Positions 1 through 12,100 of a stretch of DNA of 64,000 nucleotides are shown here, piece by piece. The notes under the pieces were generated by a model. The model was not told the origin of the DNA. It saw only the letters and a list, made by a program, of their open reading frames with translations, and ran no database searches. This stretch comes from Malurus cyaneus samueli. Lineage: Eukaryota; Chordata; Aves; Passeriformes; Maluridae. Numbering within the stretch: position 1 is the stretch's first letter; each line of letters opens with the position of its first letter. A program made the translations under genes and the position numbers. Location of the stretch: assembly GCA_009741485.1 (NCBI GenBank), contig CM019218.1, positions 33,480,387-33,544,386 on the forward strand, read 5' to 3'.

Positions 1-192
1 CGGTGGTGGTGCAAGCTGGGGAGACACTTCAGACCAAGATGTCCTTAATATGCTGGGTTCTGATAATCTGAGTCGTCTGAAGAGGCTACAGGAAAGATTT
101 GTTGTTCCTCAGAGCATCAGAGGGCCTTGTCCACCCCCTTCATTCCCAGGATGCCAACAATTCTTCAGGGACTTCATCCTCAGTGCAGGAAG
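1..192 (+). CDS. CDAN1: CDAN1 exon (first in window; entry is mid-exon)
   Basis: Reading from base 2 gives [16 protein letters not shown] and then the conserved core [12 protein letters not shown] through [13 protein letters not shown]. The exon ends in phase 2 before donor GTGAGT at 193. Its start may lie upstream of the window. The match to codanin-1 around FFRDFILS is strong. Confidence 0.92.
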
Positions 193-3100
193 GTGAGTAG
201 CCTGTGCTTGCTGTTCCCTCTGTAAAATGTGTGGGCAATGGAAGCAGCAGCGTGTTTCTCTTGCAGCATGGAGTTATCCAGAAGGATTGGGACTAGACTG
301 TAGGGTAATAAGTTTTTTCTGTAAACCCATAATGCTTTCTTGTCGCTGTCAGCATTTCCCAGTGCCAAGGCATGCAGTGCTGCCTAGCAGGGACACTGGA
401 CTGGACAAGTGCTTCTTGTGTGATGGTGCATGAGGCCAAGGATTGCAGGATGAAGCCAGGTTCATGGTTTGGTTTAATGAGTTTTTCACAATTCACAACA
501 TGGGGAAATAGTGATCTGTGGGAGATTTTAATCTTAAATTCAAGTATTTTGTAGATTCCTCCTTTGGCAGAACAGTTTTACTATCCTTTGCTGAGACATA
601 GAATCTCTGAAAAAGTACAGATGAAGGAAATGAAGGAAACTAAGCTGATCAGCCAGTCTTAGTCTTCTCTCTTGCTTTCTTGTCTGTCAGTCTGTTACAC
701 TGGATGTCTGCTGATACTTCATACGAGTCATGAGACAAGCTTTACATTTTGCAGTGTGTTAGTTGAGGTTTCACTGCTGTTTTCAGCCCAGTCTGACTCA
801 TCATCATCTTTTGCTGAAGTTACCAGTTCAATCAGCACCTGATGGATAGTCTGTGCCTGAAGATACTTGAACTGAATGGCCTTACTCTGGTGGAGCATGA
901 GCACAGTGATGGGGAAGCAGATATGGATGAACAGGTATTGTATTGTGCAAACACATCTGTCAGGAATTTTTCTGAGCTGTTCCAGCAGTCAAACAATTAC
1001 TGGCTTGATTGTGAGTGGCTTGGAGCTTCCACCACTGTATTTATAGGACAAGAGCTTCATTTGGTTTTGTCCTGACTCTGCAAATTGTTTATTTATCTGA
1101 GCCCTTTGCCACTTACTTGCATGCTTCAGGTTGGGAAAGTCTCCTCTTCAGGTTGTTACTGTCTTGTTCTAGATCAATGGAATAACCAAGTCCAGTTGTT
1201 GCACCCAGTTGCAGTAAGTTCCTTGTTGCTTTTCCGTATAGAAAGATTTTAGTTACAATGGATTCGTAGTCATCCCTGTTCATAGGTGTTCAGGTGTTTT
1301 GTTATTCAACTATCCCCATCAGAGGTGTCACAGTTTATAGTCTGTTTGCAAAGTAGCAGCCAGAGGTTCACAGAGACTTGCAGAGTGGTAGTGGTATAAA
1401 GGAGGCTGTGTGAGATTAGCTCTGCCTCTCATTGACTCTAAAATTCTTAATATGAAGGTGTGATTGAGCAGCTGCTTGTTTTAGAAAGCTCTTGAATAAT
1501 TTCTTTTTGTGAAGAAGTGAAGCAATGGAGACAGAAGCAATTTAAAATGCTTGGTAAATAGGTATTTTGGAAACTTACCTCTATTAAAACCAGGATGAAG
1601 CTATGTGGACCTTTTACATGAAGAGAGTGGAAGTTTAGTGTGGGCATGTGCTTTGTAGGGTAGCATTGCCTCAGATTGCTTTTCTTGACTTTAGGATGAA
1701 AAGAAACGTTTCACCGTGGCCCTGTTGAGTCTACGACTCCTGGCCAAGTTCCTGGGCTTCCTTGTTTTCCTGCCCTATCGCACTGCAGAGCAGCCAACGA
1801 GAGACTTGCAAGATTCTGCACTGGCCCTAAGGAACCAGGTAAGAAACTGAACATGGACTTTTGCTTGACAGGTGGTTTTTCTAGTCCAAGGAGGATTATG
1901 AGTAGTCATGCACTTTTAAAGTGAGCCACGGGTGATGTTACATGGTTCTGTGTCCCTGCTGCATGTTCTGGGGTTGGGAAAAAAGGAGAAAAGAATTTAT
2001 GTTACCTTGAAAAGAGGGAACAATGCAGTGATGGTAAGGTACTCAGTCTTCTGTTATTTCTGCTAATCTGGGTTTCACCTAGCTTTCACCTGCTTTCACC
2101 TAGCTACAACAACTTGTAATTATAGTGTAAAATCCATCTATCAGTCTGACTTGTCAGTTTTGCACCTGTCTCTCAGCAGTATGTCATACTGAATAGAAGC
2201 ATTAGACCTTGGCTCCACTTTGTACATAGTCAGGCTTTTAGCTTTGCTTTTGAAAGTCCCAGTGGGACCTTTGGTTGCAGTTTTAGTGTGGTGTTCACCT
2301 CTAGTCTTGTGCAAAGAAGTGTTTTCATTAGCCAGAAGTCACCAATATGGAGGATGAAATACCACAAAGAAAAGTGAAGATACAGATAAAAGTTTTTCTA
2401 TGAATATCAAAAGATAATTTAAAGCTGCTGGTTTAACTTCTCTTGTCCTTTAAGATCCTGCCTGTACTGGATATACTAAAGCTTCTGAGACAATCTATTC
2501 AGGATCAACGTTCTATCCTCACTATTCCTTGGATTGTGGAGTACCTTTCCCTTGTGGATCATATTGCTCCTTTCCTTGATTATTACAGGAAAGTATTTGG
2601 TCTCTTGCTGCAGGTGTACAGGTAAGAGCCTGGGAAACAATATCTATAAAGAACTTTTCTGTGAATGCTTGATTATTTAGTTGAGGTACCTAATGTTTGA
2701 GGATGCATGCTGGCACTGGTTTGAGATTCTTATAAAAAGCACCTTCTTTATTTTTGGTTTTTTGTGTTTTTTTTTTTTTATTTTGTGGTGCAGACCATGC
2801 ATCCTTTTTATCTTACATAAAGCTGCAAAGAGAGCACAGCCTAAACTTGGGGATCAATATTTCATTCAAATACGTGTCTTTTTCATTAAGTAAATAAAAG
2901 TCTCTAAATTCCACTTGATCACTCTGCATCTGCAGCTGTGATTAACCTTCAAGCTGCAGCTTGAATTTTGAACTTAAACCTACAAGGTTTCCAGTGCCTA
3001 AATAATTTGCTAGTTTTCTGTCCTATATACATGAGGAAAATTTGAAGCACATCCTAAAGAATGGCTTGTCTAGTGTAATCTTAAGACAGGATATTGTTCA

Positions 3101-6100
3101 GGTACGTACAAAAAAGTAGAGCTCACTGTCTTTAGGCAGACATGCAAGGAATGTATACATGGTGATGGATAGTGTAATTAGTAAGTGAATGGTTTGGGAA
3201 GTTTTTCCTTAATGAAAATTGAGCTGCTGAAAACTAACACTCTCTCTTGCTGCTTCTGCTGCATGGCAGGTTAATGGTCCTTTCTGAAGACAAGGAGATG
3301 AGTTTCCTGAACAAGCTGCTGATCCTCGCAGTTCTGGGTTGGCTTTTTCAGGTAGAGTCTCCTGTGTGCATATAACTCTTCTCCGAGGAAAAAGCAGGGC
3401 ACAGAACTCCATGCAAAATAGTTTGAATGAATTAAAACAATTCAAAACAGAAGTTTGTTTTGTTATGGTTTTTTTACACTAGTTTGGGGTTTGAAGAATA
3501 ACTGTATTTCAATAGAGATTTATTTCCTTTAGTGGAATTGTGTAAAGCAACATTTTTTTCTGATAGGAATTCCAATTGCATCTGAAACACATTCTGTACT
3601 TTCCATCTGCAATCTTGTAAGAAAATTATCACCTGATTCCTGTGTGGACTGGAAGCTCTTGTCACAAAGATGGTGTGCTAGCTGTCAGTCCTGAATTACT
3701 GAGGAAATTATTATCTGATAGAGGGATTATGTGTCTTGCACTTTAAAAATTCTTTTGTGCCTCCAGTTGGAAGCAAGGTAACTACTCGGCAGGAACCTGC
3801 TGGAAATGTGAAAGGTGCTCTGTGGGGAGAGTAAGGAAGGTGGCTTATGTTTGTGGTCAAAATAAGTCTTTATTTTTTATGGAAAGGTTCTCCTCAGGGC
3901 AAGAGAATCCTTAGTGCTAGGGGTTCTATTTTGTGAGCAGTGAAGTGATGAGATTTTACTGTCCTCTTATCAGAAATGGTGGAAGTTCCTGACTGCCTTT
4001 TGAGTTGCAACTGTTTTCTGTTTCAGGTTCCATCAGTCCCTGAAGAGTTGTTTTTTACTGCTGATGACAGGCAGGAGAGATTCGTGATGGATCCTGGGAC
4101 ATCCACTCAGGCTTTGGTGAGTTAGTGCAGCAGCATGTCCTCAATCTGTGGGTGAGGATGGACTTACCACTTCCTCAGGAATTGTAAGGTTTTATCAGGA
4201 ACTTGGCTTCAGGGCAGCTGCACTGAGCATGTGTGGAACAATGGATGTGATGCCCAGTTTATCCCAGTGCCTCAATTGCATTGCATCTGTTTTATGGGTT
4301 GTGAACTCTGTGTTACAGCTCTGGGTTTTCTGTCAGGCAGGAGCCATCTCACCTGCTGCAATAATTTGCAGGGCAGGTGCCAAGTTATGCTGGAGAATCA
4401 GAGGCTGTTTTCCTGCAAGGTGAGCTGATGAAATCGTAGCTCTTTCCAGAAATAAGCGAAAGTAAGGGTGAACAGAAAGAGTAAAATGGGACTGTAAGAG
4501 CAAAGTTGCTGTCACCTGTTTTGCAGTGTCATGATCAAGGATACCTGAACTGAAAATAGTATGAGCAAGCAGGAAAGGTGAGCTTGAGGCATGTGTGATG
4601 TTTCAGATGACTCCCAGATATGCAAGGAGATATATAGTGTTCCATGAAAAAGGAGTGTGTATTCTATGATTCATTGCCTTGGAGGTTGGGATCTGAAGTT
4701 CCTGTGGCCCTGCCTGTGCTGTTAGTGCTGGGGTGACATTTCTCCACAGTGTGCTGTTCAGTGAGTCTGGATGAAGGTGGGTGTGAGGTGTAGGGCACAG
4801 ATGTGCCTCAGTTATTTTCCTGCATGGAAAGGTTTCTCCCTTAGTAGGAGCTGTGGCAGCAGTCCTGGTTCCCTTTAACCCAGCTTTCAGTTGGGCTTTG
4901 ATAGTGCTCAGGGGCAAAGACTGAGCTACACTGGTAAAATGAAGAGCAGCTCGTTCTGTGTTACAGGCTGGACTGAACACATGGGCTGCAGAGTTCATAA
5001 TTTTGCTGTGTATTTGGAATCCAGCTATTGTTTTCATGGAAAGGTAGCCCTGAAACCTTCCTGTGACCCAATGTATGGGATTTCTGACTTGAAGACTGTT
5101 TCTTTTCTGCTGTATCCTTTCAGCATTTCCTTCATTTTCTTACCAGGACTTTGTACCCTTGGTGGATCAGCAGTTACTTTATACCTGCTGTCCCTATCTT
5201 GGTGAGTATTTTGCTTATTTTTTCTATATATATAAAATATATGAGTATGTATTTACTTACTGTATTTCTGCTGCCAGGGAAAAATGAAGAATCCTTTTGT
5301 ACCCTGGTATTTTGTCAGGTTGTTGTTTGAGACAGACAGATCTATGAAAAGCTACCAATGGTAAAATTCCTCTCTGTAGTCTATAACAGAGTCCCAGATG
5401 GTGAGATGGTGCTCTGCTTCTTGGGGCTTAGTAGGTGGATCAGCAGTTACTTTATACCTGCTGTCCCTATCTTGGTGAGTATTTTGCTTATTTTTTCTAT
5501 ATATATAAAATATATGAGTATGTATTTACTTACTGTATTTCTGCTGCCAGGGAAAAATGAAGAATCCTTTTGTACCCTGGTGTTTTGTCAGGTTGTTGTT
5601 TGAGACAGACAGATCTATGAAAAGCTACCAATGGTAAAATTCTTCTCTGTAGTCTATAATAGAGTCCCAGATGGTGAGATGGTGCTCTGCTTCTTGGGGC
5701 TTAGTAGGAGAGCTGTGTGTTAAACCTGCATCATGAAAGCTTCTAGGGTTGAATAGGTTGTCCAGCTTTTTTCCCAGTATTTTCTCTGACTCTGTTGGAA
5801 TTTTGTGTAACTCTGCTTGCCACATTGCCCTGTAGACTTAATGGTTCTTGCTTGCCAGACAAAAAGAGGAATGCATCAAAATGACTGCTCCCTCATTGTT
5901 CTGAACAAGTCCCATGTGCTAGGGAGCTTTCTGGAAGCTTCCTCTTTTCAGAGCCTTGCCTGCCTTGCTATGCCCTGCCAGTTAAATGTGTAGGGTGGCC
6001 CCTCTGCTCTTCTGAAGCTTCTGCTTCTGTAGAAGCTGAGAGAACCTACTCTGGGACAGGACTGGCAAAGTGAAAGTTTCTTTCTTGAGTTTTGATATTA

Positions 6101-9100
6101 TTTATTCTTTCACCTTGCTTCATGGGGTTGATGACTGCTTTTTGCATGTTTTCCTGTCCAGGTGAGCTGCGTAAACTACTTGCCTCTTTTGTGGCTGGTA
6201 GTGGAGGGAAAAACGGTGGCTTTATAAGGAAAATCACTCCCACAGCTGCAGAGTCCTTGGCCCCAAAGGCTTCTGTCACACAGCGCAAACTGCAGGTAAT
6301 GGAATTAGGGAGTCACAAGGGGAAAAGGGGCAGGAGGAATTTGCTTGTGTGAGTGTAGGGTTATACAGTGGTCTGTTAATGCCAGGGAAAGAAAGAATGG
6401 AGCAAGACAGCAGGGGAATGTTGTGTTTAACAGCCAGGTATCCCTACTCCCTGTTTTTCTGTTACAGTCATGGGGCTGGGATTTGGTGTGGGTGCTGAAA
6501 TCCAGATAACTTGCAGTTGGAACAACTGGTCTTAATATTCTGTTTCACTCTTCTTTAACATGAAACGTTGGTATATTTCTCATATTTTGTTTTGGTTGGA
6601 TTATAGCCATGCTTTCCACTAAGAGGAGTATCTGCATAGGAGCCTACAGGATTACCAGCCTGTAATTAAAAGAGAGGATCCTCCCTTTCCAAAACAAGCC
6701 CTATGTGGTGCCTCACTACTAGCAGGCACTGTCAGAACTCTCCTGCTTTTCGCTTAACTCTTGTAGCTTCAAAAACCCTGGTAATGAGCTTTGGGTTCAA
6801 TGGTTAGAAGGAATTAGGGAGTTAATGTACTGGGATAATGACTGCTACAGTAGCAGGAGGTTGTAGTGTAGGCAAATTGTGTTTTTTAGTACATCCCCAG
6901 ATGGAGTTCTGTCCGTTCCTGTGTTGATGAGAGGAGTATCTGGGTGCTCTAATCAATTGTAGCACTTTCTCTTGAACAGATAGAGTTGGAACAGGCCTTC
7001 TTCCACAACCAACCTCCTTCCCTGCGGAGAACCGTGGAATTTGTGGCAGAGCGGGTGGGATCTAACTGTGTTAAGCACATCAAGTAAGTGCTGGTCATCT
7101 GTTCTGTGACTTAAGAAGGAACTTTACATTGTAATTAGGCAAATTCAAACTTGAGTGTATGGGGGAAAGAAGCTTCCCCGGGAGTGTGTTGTGTAGCAGA
7201 GCACCAAGGCTGTGTAACACTATAACCAGCAACATGTGCATTTGTAGAGGGGAATTTGTGCAGAAATGTAGAGAGGAGGGTGATACAACTGTGGGACACT
7301 TTTTATGTGCATGTAGTGCAGCATTGTGAGACTTTGTAGCTTTTCTAGAACATTCTTGCTAAGATATGAAAATCTTATATCAGAAATGACCTCTGGAGGT
7401 CACTTGATCCAAACTCCTGCCCAAAGCAGGGCCAGCTTGCAGGTTAGATCAGGTTTAATGGCACCTTTTCCAGTTGGAAAAATTCCCATCTTTTAAGTAT
7501 GAGGAATTAGCCAACCTCTTTGTATCATGTTCCAATGCTTAATTTTCCCAGGCTTTGTGAAGAATGTTTCCTTATATCCTATCAGAATGTCCATTGTTTC
7601 AGCTCGTGCCTATTCCTGCCAATCTTTAGCAGTGCTTTTTCTGGAAGAGTTTTGCTCCATCTTTTCTGTGACTTTTCCTTCTCCCTTGAGCTTTTTTCTT
7701 GTCTCCAGGCTAGGTGGAACTGACTCCCCCTCATAGGCTCCAGCATCCCAGCTATTTTAATAATTCTTTTCTTTTCTCCTGCAGTTTTCTCAAATTGTCG
7801 ATGGCTTTCTTATCCTGAGATCCCAAAGCTGGACACACTACTCCAGATGCAGCCTCACAGTGATGAGGGAAGCAGTAACTTCCCTTGACTTGCTGGCTGC
7901 ACTGTTGCTATTGTCAGCCCATTGTAAGGTTGGCTTTCTTTGGACACCCCTAACTCACTCACCTTGTGTTCTGGGAACCCCAGGTCCTCTCTGCAGAGCT
8001 GGTCTGTAGCCAATAGACCCCAGCCCGTACAGTCAGCCCCTTTCTGCCTCTTTTCACAGTCCTCCTGTGTGGCAGCCCTGCCCTCCAGCTCGTGAGCTTG
8101 CTCACAGTTTGCACTGTTCTGTTGTCCAACTTGCTGAAGACATTAAATGCTATCAGCCCCTAAGGAATGGTGGTTGTAGTGGTCTGCTGTTGACATCTTT
8201 GAACTTCTGAGCACCATCAATTGAGCACACAAGGGTATTGCTGCCAGAAAGGAGACCTGTAACCAAATATGTTTCTAGTAAAACCTAAAGGCTTTTGTCT
8301 CTTGACTCTTAGTACTATTTTGGTGTCTTCATTGCTGCTTTCTTCCTTACACACAGCAGCACGATAAATGCATCACGATTTATTCATTTTTAGCAGAGTG
8401 ACTTATTACATTTAAGATGGGTATCCCCCTAAACTGGGGAGAAGAACTGGGTACAGTTAGTGTGCACCGTTTCTTGTATTGATTTCAGCCTGTCTGATTG
8501 TTCTTGTTTTTTTTTGCAGGGCAACATTGGTAGCAGAGTTGGTTCAAAGGGCTGAAACCATGTTGCAAGAGAAAGTGAAGGAGGAGGATGTTAATCATGA
8601 CAAACTTCTTGAAGAGGTGTGCGCTCAACTGTATGAGGAAGGGGCCCAGGCACTCATCAAAGGCAGAGAGTAAGGAGGAAAAGTTACTTAAACTTGTGCC
8701 TTCCCATCTCTTCTTACTGCAGAATCTATAAGCCTAATTTAGCCTGGCCTGTCATGCTCAGATTCTGGTAATTATAAATCATGCCCTCTGCTCTTCTTAG
8801 GGTGAGTGTCTGCTGTGCCTCCCGCTGGTTAATGCTGTGTTTGTGAGAAGGAATAAAGGTGCTGTGTGTCCCTTTGCATCCAGCTCCAAACAGATGTCCA
8901 CTGCAGCTATTTTATTTCCCCTCTTTGGAAAGTTGACGTTGCAGCTTGGTTGCTTGTAATTACCCCTTCCTTGTCTGATTCTTTTGGTCTGATTTATTGC
9001 ATTGCTACATGATGAACCTCTGAGTGTTGTTGAGAGAACCTCTGAAGTCAAGAACTTTGACTAATCCTGTGGCACACTCTCTTTCTTCTCTTGCAGATTT

Positions 9101-12100
9101 TGCAAAAAAAAAGGTCCTGAGGCAGTAAGGGTGTTGTTGCCAGAAGAGACATCTGCAGCAGTATGTATTTTCACTGAAACTTGTTAAAAGCCTTGGCTTT
9201 AAGTCTGGATCATTACCATTTTTCCATTGCTGCTTCACGTACTTCTTAATAGCTCAGGTCAAGGGAATGTATTGATGCCCTCATGGGAGGACTGATAGAT
9301 AGCTAAGGAGAGGCACTTCTTACATCTGCTGCTTCTTACATCAGGCTGCCCAGCATCTGCTGGGTAAAGTGATACTCCAGCTCATAGCTGACTCTTGAGG
9401 CTGGAATGTTATATAAATTGCATTCTTCAAACAATGATAATGCTTTCAGTTTAGCATGAACTTTCACAAGAGTTGATGAGGTTTGGAAAATCAAAACAAG
9501 TCAGTGGTGTTGCTCAAACCAGCAGTTTCCTTAGAGGTGGTGGTGCTCAGTTTAATTGTTGCATGCCAAAGTGCAGCTTTTTCCCTCCAGACTCCCTTCT
9601 ACATTTTCACTGACTACAGTGCTGTGGCTGATAGTAAATCTCCTGTCATTTGTTGCCTTCCCTGTAGGTTTTAAGTAGTGCAGAAAACATTGCAGTAGAA
9701 CTGGCTACCGAGAGAGCCTGTGGCTGGCTCTCTGCCAACATTGCAGGTGAGTCTTTTTACCTTGAACTGGGGTAACCTGTGCATAGTACTCTTTTCTTCT
9801 GAGATCAAGGGACAGACACTGTTATAAAGTACTTGTTCCTACTCATTTTTCTTTTAGTTGAAAGTATGCATTTGCTCTGTCCCTCCTTGTTTAGGAGTAA
9901 CAGGAATGATTTCTAGCTCTAAGAACCTTCTTCAGGGATCTTTTGGGCTTGGCCCAAGGTAGTGATTTTTAGTTTTGGAATCTTGTAGAATGGTGAGAAT
10001 AAATGCTGTGGAAAACTCCTTCTAATATAATCTAGTCTGAAGTTGTCTTAGCACTTCCAGTGTGTACAGACAGCTGCTCTCTCCAGCCACCTTATGGTTC
10101 ACATGTGCAGAATGCTTCTGAAATCTCCTGTAAAACAAACACTTCTTGGGCTGGGTGTGTTTTCTGCAGGCTGAAGGCAAGAACTGCTCTGGCAGTTCTT
10201 CAGAATCTCTGAAAACCCATATTTTCAAGAGGTTGTGCCAAAAGTCTGGGGAGGAATGTCCAAGTAGCATTTGCAGCCACAGGAGTTTGGTGTTTTGGAT
10301 GCTGATCAAAACTTATTTTGGTAGAAGACATATGGCTTTTATGGGCACAGTGGTTGAACTGGTATGATCACACTGAATCAGCTTTCTGCTTTGGCATTGC
10401 CTTCTGGCTTAGCTACTGTGTTTTTTAAACCCTCTGAAATATTTTGATGGGAAGTGAGATGAGTTGCCTGTGGTATCTGGCAGTGGTAGGTGGCTGCCTT
10501 CTAGAGCTGTGGGTTAGCACACCCTCTGCACATTAGATATAGTGGGAGGTCAGAGACAGGGGTTTGAAAATGTGATCTTTTTCTCTTGGTCGCTGTGGTC
10601 CTTGGAGTGAGAGGCTGAGAGGGTTTGGAAATGATGCTCTGCTTCACTGGAGAGAAAAACTGAAGCAGACAGGATTTGTTCCCTGTAGCACTCATCAAAA
10701 GGGAAGTGAAGGCAACCTTCAACAGAATGCTGAAAGTCCCAGGATTTCCCTTGCCAGGCGAGGATGCTGTGGAGTTGAGAAGGGACTGTCCTTCAGGCTG
10801 CCAGCATTGTGCTCCGTTTCCCTCCCAGGTCATCAATGAGATTAAGGTACACAGTATTTACTTCTGGCTTGCCCCACCTCCCTTTCTGTTTTTCACATGG
10901 TCCTTTTTATTTAATTGGTTGGGGTTTTTTGTGGTTTGTTTTTATTGTTGTTTTGTGGGGTTTTTTGTTTGTTGGGTGGTTTAAGAGAATGTTCTGGTTC
11001 TAAGGAACTGGCTGTGGAGAGAGCTTAGGAAGCACAATAGAAAGTTCACAGGTGTTTTCAACCCCTGCTTGCTGTGTCTAGATCAGAGCTCCCTGTTAGG
11101 AGTGCTGTCTCAAATACAGGATTTCTGGTAGCATGGCAGTGGGGCCTTTTTGATATGAGTAGAATGGAAACCCTAGTGTGTACACTGTAGTATTGTGTAC
11201 AATTTTGCAATCATTTAACCTCTGTACCCCATGAGGAAAAGAAGAATTCTGAACACCTCACTTTTTTACCATTATGTATTCTGCCTGCTTTTTTTTGCAG
11301 CTGCTTGTCTGCTTGACAGACAAGTAATGCTGGTTGTCACTGTAATTGCTTTCCCAGCAGTTGTGTGAGAATGCATTCACATCCTTTAAAGCTTTCTGCT
11401 TGTGCTGAAATAAAAAGAAGAGGGGAAGTTGTGAGTTGTGAGGAAGCATCTGAGTTGATGCTGAAGCTTTCCTGATAGTATGAGAGAGCTCTGGATTTCT
11501 GTAGCACTTCTACCCTGAGCTTGCTGTGCTGTCAGATTTATCTAGAGCTTTCAGTGCTGGTATTTTTAAGGAAGAGGAACATGTTGCCATCACTCAATTT
11601 TATTTCATGACATTAGTGAGAACTGTGCTGGAAAATGAGATCTTGGTAAGGCTGTGAAAATTCAGCTTTAGTCTGTCTTTATGAAATACATGTGCTAGCT
11701 TGGGTTTTGGCTTTAGTGAGGACCCAAGAACTATTTATGAACTGCTCCGTCGCAGGTCTGAAGATCTGTTTGTGGAAGAGCAGGATACTAATGTGTGGAT
11801 TACTGTTGTCTTTCTCACCAAGGATGTGCTCTGTGTTGCTGTGGGCCCACGGGATGAGGGTGAAGTGGTTGACTGTGTGTGGCTCGAGTGCTTGCTGGGA
11901 AGGTTGAGTCAGACACTTCGATGCAGAAAGGTAAAAGATGTAAAAAAGCAGCAAAACCCCATCTTGAATCACTTTAAGCTGTCTCAATATCTGTAAAGTT
12001 GTTAGTTTGCCTGCCTCACAGTTGAGTTCAGTTGAGTGTTTTTTTGTTTGATCTGAAATGTGGCAGTGTTACACTGCATTTTTTAAGACTGTAAATCTGC

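Noticed and set aside
4603..5037. 144-codon open frame on the - strand opposite a CDAN1 intron
   Set aside because: No conserved motif; intronic sequence; length is within chance for this many frames.
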